Assembly: GCA_021292105.1 (NCBI GenBank) | Contig: CM037870.1 | Location: 18,593,087-18,657,086, forward strand | Reading direction: 5' to 3' | DNA length: 64,000 bases | Source: Anadara kagoshimensis | Taxonomy: Eukaryota > Mollusca > Bivalvia > Arcoida > Arcidae | Shown: positions 45,001 to 57,371 of the stretch, one piece after another | Layout: each line of letters opens with the position of its first letter | How positions within the stretch are numbered: position 1 is the first letter of the stretch | Notes under the pieces: model-generated | Told to the model about the DNA's origin: nothing | The model's database searches: none | The model's input: only the letters and a program-made list of their open reading frames with translations | Made by a program: the position numbers and the translations under genes

Positions 45001-48000
45001 TGGTTGTTTTTAGTCAATTTACCAGTGTGGTTTTATTTCACTAGGAATTGAATGCAATCCAGAACGTTCCACACTGGAACACAGATGTGCTAACAATACT
45101 TGCCCCCCTTGTAACATGACCTCATAAAAGTGTTGGGACTGTTTAGAACAGCTAATTAAATCATTTACCATTTTACTATGTGAAATAAGAATGTGACCTT
45201 TCCTATGAAGATCAGCTGTGTAAAAGAAAAAGGTTTGGGCATAAAAGTTTCAGGGTACTTTTAGGGTACAAATCCATTTCGGTAACAGATTACTGTGCTT
45301 CCATTAGACCTTGAGACTTTTGGGAATTTAACTTGATTTTCAGCAAGAAGCAACAGGTGTGTGCATATGGGTTGACTAGAGATTTTAAAGACAAATATTT
45401 GATTTGACCCCCAAAGGTCAAGGGTCAAATAGAAACCTGGATCATTCAACTGATTTCTTGATGTGTTTTCAGTTTTTTTTTCAGAATGAAAATAGTTTTA
45501 GTGTTTGGTTAGTGGCATTGCGCTATTTCAGTGTAAGTTGGAATTGTGTATTAACAATTTTGTTGAAATGACAAAAGTTTTATTTTGTTTTTTTAATGGA
45601 GACCAAAATACTCATTGCTTTTGATTGTACCAGAACTTTGTTGTATTTACTTGATAGTGTAGTGGAAGAGTCCATGACATTGCTCAAACAGTTTGGAAAT
45701 TGTTGCTTGAAGTTTGGAAACTTTTCAGTTAATAAATCTTCCATAATACAAGTGCCATATAAATATTGTTTCTAAAATTGTAGAATTTCATCAGGTTGTA
45801 ATAAGAATTAACCAAGATATTATGATGATGACTTTGGATCAGTTTTCATAATTAAGTGAAATTTTCAATTAACCTAAAGGTAATGGGGTTTGCCAGCATA
45901 CCATGTGATACCCCTAATGTTTGCGGAATAATTATTTTCGATATGGAATCTAATCAGCTGAAGTTTTCCTGTAAAAACAATATAAGATGTGTTCCTGGAA
46001 TATTCTACTTAGATGTTTCCAAAGTGTTCCATACAAAGTGTGGAAGTATTATTCACATTTAGGAGTGTTATTCACATGGTACAGTGGCCCACCCCATTGA
46101 AAGAATTCATACTTGAGAATATTGTGGTCACTTGGAATGCTAGAGTGATTTTTTTTTGTTTTTTGTAATCAAATATTATGACACTTAAACAGAAATGTCA
46201 AATGATGGGTAATCTTGACAATCAAGTTTTGAAATTTGTGTTGCCATAGCAACATAACACTTTTAGTGCTAGATTTTCAAGTGTAACATTTTCTAATAGT
46301 CTAGAAGTTTTACATTTTCTTATAGTTTAGAAGTTATGTAACCATAGTAACCATGTATGAACTTCCACAAAATCATGGCAGCTACAGAAATAGACAACAT
46401 GATTTTACAGCAATGAAATCTGTATGAGGAGGGTGGGGTGGGGGTGTCTTGGTAAAATAAAATTGTACATGGTAGATTATTTAGTAGTGTCTTTGTATAA
46501 ATGTACATTAGATCTGGTCTTTTCATGATTTTAACCATTTAATTTATTGAAATACATGTACATTATTTTCAAAATGTTTCGCTAGAAAATTTTATATTTA
46601 ATGACAAATTTTGTTTTGAATTGCAATACCTAACCCAAGCCCACCTTTAGTATGCAATATTGAACCTTTTGATTCTATGTCAATTTTCTGGTAACGTGTG
46701 TTATAAACTTGTTCGTGGTTTTTTTTTAAAAGTACATGAATTTATATTTTTTTTAAATGTATAACTCAACAAGGTTGATGTTTGGCCTAGTGACTGATTC
46801 CTTTTTCATGTAAGTTTTCTAATGCAGTAGTACCTTGATTCATTGTCACTAGTTACTTAGTCAGATTTAAGTGTTACAAAAAAATTAACATTTTTGGAAT
46901 TTTGGGGAGGAAGACTTTTTAAGGTAACATATGCAAAAAAAATTGGCCATAAGTGAGGTGGCAATTTTTATTTTAGGAGCATTATAAAGTGGGTTTACTT
47001 TATAGTTCTTTACCATATTTAGCTTGCTTGCACGTTAGTAAATGCACATGATTTTTGATAAATCATGTGAACTTGCCTCTCACATGATTTTTTAAATGGA
47101 TCAAAGTAACCACTAATTCGCATTGCGAATAATGCCAGTAGAATAAAGCCAGTCAATTTTCAGTAGTTGTTTTATTAACCATGATCTTTTTTTCAAAGAA
47201 AAAGGGTCTATTATACAGGTACAAATGGAGTACCGGTACAATAACCCATGATAAATTGAAGAACATGTAACCTTGAACTTGAATTAGATTATCAAAGAGT
47301 CGGAGTTGAAACAGAAACATATAAAAACTTCTTGCACAAAATATTGATTTTAAGTTTTCCACTTAATTCAAGAAAACAAATGTTTGAGTTTAAAAGTTCT
47401 ACTGTAGCTGAAGTTATGTCCCCAAACAAATTTGGGGGACATATAATGTTTACTACATTTTTTCTGTGACTTTTCTTGTAAACTGTTTAACATATCTTTA
47501 TGAAACTTTGACAGGAACAATCTTTGGGTGAAGTGGATGTGCCATTGGCTATTCATATTTAGATCATGAACATGGTTTGGGATTTCCCAGCTGGGGTTTG
47601 TTTAGGATACACTTTTGAAATGGCATCCTATTTCAGTTATAACTCGCATATAATTTTGCTAAAATAAGGTACTTGCAAGCTTAAGTTTTATTTTAGAAAA
47701 ACAGTGAAATATAATAAATGGATTCAGGCTGTGATTGGTAGTCCACTGCCATAAATATACTTGGCCTAACATTTTTATATGTTTAATTGTGCATAATTAT
47801 GTAAAATTCAGGTTTTTTCTGTCTCCATTGAGTTTACACAACTAGATCAGAAACGTTGTTCATTTTGGGGATGAAGATCATAATTAGGCTAGATGTTTTG
47901 AGTGCAATTTTGAGTTTATTTAGTATTACATGTAAAATTGTGTGATTTAAAATGTTGATATACATGCATATATTTTTTTCATGCAGATGCTATATAAACT

Positions 48001-48130
48001 ACATTATGTAGTTAGCCGTGCACATCTTCATAAATGCATTCACTGTGTATAAATGTTACTATATTTCGTCAACAATATTTTGGCAGGCTGTTTAAAAACA
48101 CAGACAAGTTTAAATTACACAAATACATGT
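45001..48130. other. Intergenic, AT-rich, no gene seen
   Basis: A long stretch without recognisable coding. It contains a fragment of the TTCATTGCCAC MITE family (46834-46870) and the dispersed repeat at 47405-47640. Part could belong to a longer receptor 3' UTR. Confidence 0.5.
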
Positions 48131-48139
48131 AGGTATTAT

Positions 48140-48440
48140 TACTGTTATTGTATGCATATTTTCACGCCTTCATTTCGTCAGCTATTGTATGCAAATTTTC
48201 ACGCCTTCATTTCGTCGGTTATTGTATGCATATTTTCACGCCTTCATTTCGTCAGCTATTGTATGCAAATTTTCACGCCTTCATTTCGTCGGTTATTGTA
48301 TGCAAATTTCCACGCCTTCATTTCGTCGGTTATTGTATGCAAATTTCCAGGCCTTCATTTCGTCAGTTATTGTATACAAATTTCCACACCTTCATTTCGT
48401 CAGTTATTGTATGCAAATTTCCACGCCTTCATTTCGTCAA
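48140..48440. repeat. 37-bp minisatellite, ~8 copies
   Basis: Unit GTCAGCTATTGTATGCAAAT + TTTCACGCCTTCATTTC. CATTTCGTC recurs at 48171, 48208, 48245 and onward with 37-bp spacing. The unit contains no stop in any forward frame, so three overlapping open frames arise without being genes. Confidence 0.9.
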
Positions 48441-48589
48441 AACCACCTTTATATATATGATCCCTATTTACATTATAAAGACTCTTTCATGTTTGTAAAT
48501 ACTCTGTCAAAATATTGTTGACAGACTATATTGTGAATCCCATTGTTGAAATGTAATATACATGTACATATATTATAACATAGTAATAC

Positions 48590-49640
48590 AGTAAAACCTC
48601 AATTCATTGCCACCATTTGTCCAGTCAGATTTTGGCGGTATAAAGGGGTTAGGTGATAGTACAGGTAAACCTTAGATTCCTTGTTACCATTTGTTCAAAT
48701 TTTTGGCAATATAAAGGGATTAGGTGATAGTACAGTAAAACCTCAATTCATTGCCACCATTTGTCCAGTCAGATTTTGACGGTATAAAGGGATTTGGTGA
48801 TAGTACAGGTAAACCTTCGATTCCTTGTCACCATTTGTTCAAATTCTGGCATTATAAAGGGGTTAGGTGATAGTACAGTAAAACCTCAATTCATTGCCAC
48901 CATTTGTCCAGTCACATTTTGGTGGTATAAAGGGGTTTGGTGATAGTACAGGTAAACCTTCGATTCCTTGTCGCCATTTGTTCAAATTCTGGCATTATAA
49001 AGGGGTTAGGTGATAGTACAGTAAAACCTCAATTCATTGCCACCATTTGTCCAGTCAGATTTTGGCGGTATAAAGGGGTTTGGTGATAGTACATGTAAAC
49101 CTTCGATTCTTTGTCGCCATTTGTTCAAATTCTGGCATTATAAAGGGGTTAGGTGATAGTACAGTAAAACCTCAATTCATTGCCACCATTTGTCCAGTCA
49201 CATTTTGGCGGTATAAAGGGGTTTGGTGATAGTACATGTAAACCTTCGATTCTTTGTCGCCATTTGTTCAAATTCTGGCATTATAAAGGGGTTAGGTGAT
49301 AGTACAGTAAAACTTCAATTCATTGCCACCATTTGTCCAGTCAGATTTTGACAGTATAAAGGGGTTTGGTTGATAGTACAGTAAAACCTTGGTTCATTGC
49401 CACCATTTGTCCAGTCAGATTTTGGCAATATAAAGGGGTTAGGTGATAGTACAGTAAAACCTCAATTCATTGCCACCATTTGTTTAGTCAAATGTTGGCA
49501 TTATAAAGGAGTTCGGTGATAAATTGAGGGAGACTTATAAATAAAGATAAAAGAAACAGATTTTGGGACTTTGTATACATTTTGTATATAAGGAAGATGG
49601 AAAATGTTATCCAGGGGCATTATAATGAGGTTTTACTGTT
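48590..49640. repeat. 143-bp tandem array (dimeric ~71-bp units) inside a MITE
   Basis: AATTCATTGCCACCATTTGT recurs at 48601, 48745, 48888, 49031, 49174 and 49317, alternating with a related half-unit (CCTTCGATTCCTTGTCGCCA). The block starts ACAGTAAAACCTCAATTCAT and closes with GGGGCATTATAATGAGGTTT + TACTGT, which are the inverted ends of the single-copy MITE at 55082-55250. Confidence 0.85.
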
Positions 49641-49671
49641 TTTGAATTACTGTTATTCATTGAAATAGAAG

Positions 49672-50100
49672 ATATTTAATATACAACTCAATACATGTCC
49701 ATACAATATCACATTCATAGTTTGTATCTTTCTTTATTCTGTAACTTTCAATAATGATGATGAATGCTCTGGACACTCTGGGTTTCCTATACCATCCCAG
49801 ATATAAAAATTACTCAATACAATGTTTAATATGCAACTCAATACTAATCCATATGATATTACATTCATTTTTTTAAAAACTTTCCAAAATGATTATGAAT
49901 GCTCTGGGCACTCCATTTTCCTCCACCATCCCAGAAATAAAAATAACTCCATACAATGTTTAATATACAACTCAATACATACAGGTCCATATGCTATCAC
50001 ATTCATATTTTTTAACTTTCCATAATGAGTATAAATGCTCTGGACACTCCAGTTTCCTCCATAATTCCAGAAATGATAAAAATGACTCAATATAGATGAA
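49672..50100. repeat. ~135-150-bp tandem repeat, about 2.7 copies
   Basis: AATATACAACTCAATAC or a one-base variant recurs at 49676, 49828 and 49962. Each is followed by AATGCTCTGGRCACTC and a CATCCCAGA/ATTCCAGA block. Confidence 0.75.
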
Positions 50101-50942
50101 AGAATCTTGACTGGAGTGTAAAACACTTATTCCATCCATCAATTATAAAAAACCAAAGTATTGATAATCAAGTCGCTAGTCATATGATATGTAATGCGTG
50201 TATATAATTTGTTTGTTGTTAGTGAACTTTTTCATTAAGTACATGTATATGTATTCATCTTCAATTTTCATTCTAAGATTTTTCTGATGGGCCATTTTAA
50301 AAAAAAACCTTTAAAACACCATAATGTCAATATTTTTGCATTCATGTAATGTTAAATATTTCCCACCTACAACTTAATAATGGAACTATTTGGCAAAATA
50401 ATGGATCGATGGCCCCATGACCCCTTCTAGAATGAACACTGTATCTGTGTCTAAGTACATCTTGAATAGTTGCAATTCAGATTCCACACTGTTGAATGGG
50501 CCTCAGGTCCATCAAAGATATACCAGACCCTTCCTCTTTAAATATTTTGCTATTTAAATTATGCTGTGAGTACCAGAGGGATTTAAAGCCCCCCTTTATG
50601 CATTGGTATGTTAGTTGCCTTGTTACTTGTTGTGCAATGATGTTAGAGTTTTGTGTTGTTGTTCAAGTTTGGTGCAGATTTTGTCTTTATATTTTGTTAT
50701 GTATGTGCTGTTAAGTTTTTTATCTTTGTCTAAGCTCATCACTATTAGTCAAGTATGTTAAAGAGAATGGCAGTAGAGTCGATAGTTTTTGTCTTTTGTT
50801 GAGTCTGTGAATGGCAATTTATAGAAAGTATATTGATTGTGCTTTTTTATTCGTATTAATATAATTCAGTTCTCATTTGTTTCCATGGTTTTAATTACTC
50901 GGATCTTTTTTGTCACACTTGTATGAATGGAATGGCTCTCAG

Positions 50943-51035
50943 TGACTTCATCTTACTATGAATGACCCACATGACTTCATCTTACTATGGATGACCCACA
51001 TGACTTCATCTTACTATGGATGACCCACAGAGACA
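50943..51035. repeat. 29-bp tandem repeat, three copies
   Basis: TGACTTCATCTTACTATG(G/A)ATGACCCACA repeated head to tail. Confidence 0.85.
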
Positions 51036-51140
51036 TTTGACTTTCTATGCCATAGGGATGATATTTTTTACTTGTTATGGCTTTAGTGTAGTTTAAATTG
51101 TTAGATTATTGTTGAAAAAATTTCTGTAAATTGAGTTTTA

Positions 51141-51294
51141 AGAAATGAAATAAATTTGTCTTTTTGTTATGGAAGTATGAAAGAATTGGACAATTTGCAC
51201 ATGTAATATAATTCATTATGCAAATTATTTTGTGTGCAAAATGTCCAATTTCTTTTATACTTTCATAACAAAAAGAAAAGTTAATTTCATTTCT
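51141..51294. mobile_element. 154-bp near-perfect palindrome
   Basis: Arms of ~60 bp: AGAAATGAAATAAATTTGTC ... GTATGAAAGAATTGGACAAT and the mirrored ATTGTCC-type right arm ending AATTTCATTTCT, with a ~25-bp loop. It would form a stable hairpin, probably MITE-derived. Confidence 0.75.
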
Positions 51295-51471
51295 GTATTG
51301 AATAAGGCACTAAATGTAGACATATTCTGTAAAATACTGTAACATATATAATGTTAGTTATATATCTTACAATATTGAAGAAAGAGCGATGATTTGTCAC
51401 AAGTAGAAGTTACTAGTATAAATATACATACATTTGAAGACTGTGAAAACATGAAAGTGCTAGTGAAATTA

Positions 51472-51651
51472 CAGTCAAACCTGCCTTAAAGGGCCACCTC
51501 TATATAAGGGTCGCCTGTTTTTAAAGACCAGTAAAATTTTATCCAAATTGCTCTTAATTCATGTGATTTGAGTCTGTACATAAGGGCCAACTGTCCACAA
51601 AGGCCACTTTTACTGGTTCCCTTATGAGACCTTTATAAACAGGTTTGACTG
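51472..51651. mobile_element. Mariner-type MITE, intact copy, TA duplication
   Basis: Inverted ends CAGTCAAACCTG...CAGGTTTGACTG flanked by TA on both sides. The interior alternates AAGGGCCACCT/AAGGCCACTTT. Other copies are at 55737-55907 and the split copy at 32268-33073. Confidence 0.85.
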
Positions 51652-52377
51652 TATGATGATTTGTTTAATGTCTCGCATGATATTAACTTTCTGTTTAGTA
51701 TATGTGCTAGTATAAATATAGAAATAGATTACTGGGTTTATCCTTCACAACAAGTGCTAGGCTAAAAAGAAAGTAAAATTTAATTTATTAGAAATGCATG
51801 TATGTAATAATAATTAAAGTATAATTTATGTATCTAATGTGTACATATAGATTTTTTTGATTTTTCTGTTTTAATGATTACAAGTTGAAATATGAGTGAA
51901 AAATTTAAACAGTTCATATTCAAATTATTACATTTCACATGTTTTAATACAATGCATTTCATAGTCATACATGTTATACATACTGGATTGTCTGGGTTGC
52001 CCTAGATTTTAACGGTATTTTTATCAAAATGATAAAAAAAAATTATCTTTGCATACCTCCAAATATACCAAGCCCCTTTGATTTGGTGGTCTCTCCCCTT
52101 TAAATCCTTTAACACTTCCAAACACTTTTGGAATTGAAGGATAAAATTTCATTTGTGTGGATAAAACTTTATTAAAAATGCTTTCCATGGATAAATTTAT
52201 AATATCATCAAAGTTACTTTGACGCATGTTTTAAGGTCCTATTTACATGTACTTATATTTCAACCAAAAAAACCTCTTTATAAAGACCATAAGTTTCTGT
52301 TACTTCATACTTCCACCAAAAATAATATATAGAGACCACTTGTCTACAATGTTCATGTTTCTTAGTTCCTTTGACTG

Positions 52378-52382
<5 letters not shown>

Positions 52383-52430
<48 letters not shown>
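52383..52430. repeat. (TA)n microsatellite
   Basis: About 23 TA units. Confidence 0.95.
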
Positions 52431-52432
<2 letters not shown>

Positions 52433-53071
52433 ACTGTTTTGTATGTCACTACTTAAATGGAATGATCTGGAGTATTTGAGGCCATTTCACTGCCATGTTA
52501 TGTAAGTAAATCCTTAGTAATTAAAAGATGATTAAATACATTTTATGTTTAAACTTAAATTTTAAAATCTTTATAAACATATATTTTTAAAAGAGTTTTT
52601 AATGATTTAATACAGTTTTAATTTTCTATAATTTTAAAGATTAAAAAATGGTTCCTTTGTAAAGACCTGTTTGAACACTGAGCTCACGAAAAGGAGTCTT
52701 CTAAGTGGCCGAGAAGTTGCTAAGGGGTAAAATCAGTAGTTGATTTGGTTTTATTTCATTAGTTTCAAGTTTAAAAAATTCTACAGGTCTGCACTGTAGT
52801 TGTCTTAAAATATATTTTTTATCCTTCTTTAAATGAATCAAATTTTAGAGAGTTTAATTTTCCATGTTTTCAAGTGGACAAATGAATTGTCATTATTTAT
52901 TGCAATATATATCTGTTATTATTTTGAGGCAATGTTTTCATTTAGGGCAGTAATCATTTAAAATTGTAGCTGGCATTACAACATGGAGATAGTGTAGTTT
53001 TATAGAGATTTTAATATATTTTATATATAGCAAATCATATCTTTATGTTGTTTGTTGAAATGAGATTTCTA

Positions 53072-53330
53072 GCTCACCTGAGCAAAGGTCTAAAGGTGAG
53101 CTATTCAAATGTTCTTTTTTCTGTTGTTCTTTGTTCATAAATGTTCCACTTAAACAACTTCTTCTCAGGACCCAGCAAACTTGAAACTTGGTAGGTATTT
53201 TGCCAGGCCTAAACCTTTTGTTGGTTTATAGGCCCTTGTAACTATATTGGGTCATGTGCCAAATTTCCATGAACCCTGTTCTCAAAACATTCGAATAAAA
53301 TCAGCCTTTTATAGAGGTTCATTTCATGAG
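53072..53330 (+). repeat. Truncated AGCTCACCTGAGC element
   Basis: The 5' end matches 41497 (AGCTCACCTGAGCAAAGG... GTGAGCTATTC) and continues through CTTCTTCTCAGGACCCAGCA. It lacks the 145-bp array and the 3' end. Confidence 0.6.
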
Positions 53331-53807
53331 ATATAATAATAAAAATTAAGTAGTATATCATTTGTTTCATTTAATAAAATTTTAATATTGAAATGACAGA
53401 ATCAAGCCATTTTGAACTGTTTTATAAAAGAATAATTTTACGTAGAATTTATTGGATGGATGAAGTTACAAAAGGGAGTATTGCCATACATTCTGTTCTT
53501 AAACCATTCTAAAAGCAAGACTAAATTTGTTTTACTCGTCAAGTGCTAACATCATCATATCATTTCTGTCATTGGTGTGGGGTCTCATTTTGCTGCCACT
53601 TTGAATTAAAATGCTAATGTTTAAGCTTACTTTTCAGAGACTCATTTCTCAGATAAAATTTTGCAGAATTTGGTGTATACATTGTTATGAATGTTTTATC
53701 AGCTGGTTCTGCTTAAAAAACTCGTGTGAAAGATTTATGAATTTTTCTGGCTGAAAACATATTGATTTTATTGATGTACTAATTTTAGCAACTTTTGGGA
53801 TGAATTA

Positions 53808-53940
53808 ATTGACGTATCGCCAACCATGCCCACAATGTTTCGACACTGGCCGCCATAACGGTACCAGAGCCGTGTAACAGCAACTAATGACGTACTAGTG
53901 TCAATGACGTCATTAAATGGCGCAATCCAGACTGGGTTCA
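53808..53940 (-). repeat. CRE-containing dispersed repeat, inverted copy
   Basis: Reverse complement matches 34370-34512, including TAATGACGTCATTGACACTA and GGCGGCCAGTGTCG. Confidence 0.7.
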
Positions 53941-54165
53941 TTTTATAACATTTACAGTATTTTATTGTGTTGACACATGCGACAGTTTGATATGCTATAG
54001 CTTGTTCACATCTCTCATCTGGACATTTTAAATGTTGTAATTTAGGTTATAGAGAGATATATGTTAGTGTTTATTTTAAATATCTAACATCACCACAATA
54101 ATGTGCCTGCTTTTCTACAATCTGTTTTCTAATTTGTGAGACGTGATATCATTGTTTATATATGT

Positions 54166-54559
54166 CAGGTAATTACTTATAGCTGGTAGGTCCTTCATTA
54201 TCTGATGACACAGTCAGTGTTTATAAACATTGGCCAGTTTTAGCTCCGTAAACTGGTACCAAAATACATGTAACAGTGTGTTACCATTTGTAAATACCCG
54301 ATAATCATGTCTTCTCGTGCTTTATTTGTGTCTGCAACCTTCATGTTAAAATAGACTCACTGATTACGTTATGAAAATGGACCAGTTTAGTCCCATAAAC
54401 TGGTACCAAAATACATGTAACAGTGTTTGAACCATTTGTAAATATTCATGTCCCTTCATGCTTTATTTGTGTCTGCAATCTTCATGTTAAATATCGGTAA
54501 GACTCACTGTTTACGTTGTCATCAGATCTTGAACGACCTATACATATACTAATTACCTG
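54166..54559. mobile_element. MITE with ~44-bp TIRs and an internal tandem duplication
   Basis: Ends CAGGTAATTACTTATAGCTG...TCTGATGAC and, reverse-complemented, CAGGTAATTAGTATATGTAT...TCTGATGAC. The interior has two ~165-bp copies of a CCGTAAACTGGTACCAAAAT...CTTTATTTGTGTCTGCAA block. Confidence 0.7.
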
Positions 54560-54714
54560 TTACAACTCTGACTTTATATATATGTATATATATATTTTCA
54601 ATGCCTAACTAAAGTACACATTAAAATAAATTTAATACATAAATTTGTTATGTTCTTTTTTATCAAGTTTATAACCTTTTTGTCAATTAAAGACTTAAGA
54701 CCACAGCCACTAAA

Positions 54715-54960
54715 GCTCCTCTGAGATAGTTGAGGAAACTGGAGTATGCAGAGAAACTTTGGCAAGCAAACTGACAAGTTTTTTCTTGCTAGGATCTGCC
54801 CAAGTGGGGTATTTTGTTAGTACAAGACTAAAGACCACTCAACTATTAAGACCTTTCTGTGATGGTTTAGGAAACTGGATTACGCAGAGAAAATCACTGA
54901 CCTTTGGCAAGTGAACTAACAAGCTTTCTCATGCTAGGATCTGTCCAAGCTGGTTAGGAA
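54715..54960. repeat. Tandem copies of the dispersed repeat also at 11640-11960
   Basis: Two copies of TAAGACCAC...GGAAACTGGA.TA.GCAGAGAAA...CTAGGATCTGYCCAAG. A third fragment is at 56055-56165. Confidence 0.55.
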
Positions 54961-55081
54961 ACTGGGTGGTTATAGGTGCTATTCATAAGTGTACGCTTTA
55001 GACCAATCAGCCACCAAGCCTTTCAAAACATATTGTAAGTCATATCCCCACAAGTACAAGAAACTATTTTAAAAGAGTATA

Positions 55082-55250
55082 CAGTAAAACTGAGATTCAC
55101 TGCCACCATTTGTTCAGTCAAATTTAGCATTATAGAGGGGTTTGGTGATAAATCCTGGGAGACACAGAAGAAACAGATTTTGGGACTTCATAAATCTGTG
55201 GAAAATTTATCTAGGGGCATTATAATCAGGTTTTACTGTAATGGATCACT
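55082..55250. mobile_element. Single-copy MITE, parent type of the 48.6-kb array
   Basis: TACAGTAAAACTGAGATTCA...GGGGCATTATAATCAGGTTT + TACTGTA, ~168 bp. TA at both ends fits a mariner-type insertion. Confidence 0.7.
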
Positions 55251-57371
55251 GCAACATTTTAAGCAGGAAGAACTTTTTAGAATCTGACAGTGTAAACATG
55301 CTTAAGAGTAGCTGGATACACCATCCTATAATGTAAGCAAAACTTCAAAACAAGTTGTTTGCTTTCCTACAACTTAACTTCAAGTTAACTTTAAGGTAAA
55401 TTCAAGGTAAACGGGTAAATTTATGGTAAGTTCAAACTAATGGTGGTGATGGGTTAAGTTTTAGTGTGTACCTTATAAAATCAAAGGGTTAACAAAGAAA
55501 TCAGTTTTAAATTTTGTGAATTTATTTGTAGATAAAATTTCATTATATACCTATAGCAACATGATTGACAGTATTTTACAAATATATATGTATATACAAT
55601 ATGTTACATAAACTAACAAGTTCCGTCAAAAGTACATGATATGCTTTTCACTTTCAATCTTCTGAATAAAAACATAAAAAATAACAAATATTAAAAAATG
55701 CTACGTGAATAATTTGAAGCATGTTACAGTCCAACCTGCCCGAAAGGCCACCTCTATATAAGGGTCATCTGCTTATAAAGGCCAGTAGAATTTATCCCAA
55801 TGGTTCTTTATTCATATTATTTGAACCTGTATATAAAGGCAGGCACTTGCCCATAAGAGTCACTATTACTGGTCAACTTTGGTGGCCTTCATAGATAGGT
55901 TTGGCTGTATATAACAAGTGATGTCACAAGACAGTTACGAACATCTGGACATCTTATTACCCTGGTAGTAAATCAAAAAAGAGTGAAGTGTAGTAGTACC
56001 GGTAATAGTGTTTATCTCCCTATGAAGATTCCCTCCCTTATATAGAGACATTCAGTTTTGGGATAGTGGAGGAAACTGGAGAGACAACTGCCAACTGTTG
56101 GCAAGAGAACTCAACTTGAACTGACAACCTTACTCTCACTAAATATCTATCCAAGTGGAATACAAACATCGTGAGTGACACTAAGTGTGAACTTGAAACT
56201 ATATGGCTTATTGAGACCCCAGCCTAATGGACACCGCACTGACCCTATGCTCTCTTAGCTGCGCTAAAACTAGGTTATGCGTTTATTTAAGTGCATATCA
56301 AGAAAATATCAAAACTGAAATTCCCAAGTCATTATCTTAACAAATTATAGTCAAGTAATTTTCAAAAATAAAAACCAAAGTTATGGAATCCCTTTTCAAT
56401 GAAATTTCATAAAATAAATAACTACAGGCTAAAGACCCCATAGAACCAGATTTTGTATATAATCAAGGGTTTCATTTTGTTTTTTATTTAAATAGCCACT
56501 GTGACAAAATGTCTGGAACAAATGTGAACAGCATTAATTAAAACAAAATTCTGACTAAACTCCATTGACATCTCCCCAGCAGTTTTGGAGACTTCAAAAT
56601 AAGGTGTTGATCATGTACATAAATATATATGCATGGTGCACTATGCCATAGGCTCATACTTTGGGTAAAAACTATAATCCATGTAGCAAACATTTTCACG
56701 ACGAAAACTTATACAAGGGCTCTCAATTGGCCATTTTTGGGGCTGATATTTTGTCCTATTCACAAGTAAAATCTAATGTTTTTTTCACAAAAATCTAACT
56801 GGTTTTCACCATTAAAATCAATAAAAATCTGAATATAAAAAATGTTCAAAAAATCAAATTTAATATAAATTCATGACATGTAATACTAATACATATTTGT
56901 AATTAAATTCATTAAACATGTTTTCATCTGTATATATATGTATTGTAAGAATTACTAACAACAATGGTATTTTTCATTTTTACAAATTTTTACCATCATA
57001 CCACTAATTTTAACAACTACAAGGGCCATGGCCCCCATCTACAAACAACTGAGAGACAACCCTGTCTTGTTTTATACTATCTACACTACAGTACACATAC
57101 AGTACACATACAGTACACATACAGTGCAGACCTGTCAAAAGTTTTTTAACACTAAACACGGTAAGCTAACAAAATAGTGTCAAATTGACAGCACCTCTCA
57201 GAGTTTCTACCCCATTTTTGACTAGATCTCAGTAGCCTTTTGGCAGCTTTTTTGCCACTGGTTATCCATATCTCTCCCACTTTGACTCTTTTTCGTTAGT
57301 TCAGTGTTAAAAGTTTTGACAGGTCTGTACTGCAGATATCCCCTATTTAAAGTGAATAAAGTCTCATTTTA
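55251..57371. other. Intergenic with scattered repeats
   Basis: It contains the MITE copy at 55737-55907, a dispersed-repeat fragment at 56055-56165 and a CAGTACACATA triplication at 57090-57125. No gene is seen. It includes the probable short 3' UTR of the minus-strand Myb/SANT gene near 57300-57371. Confidence 0.5.
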
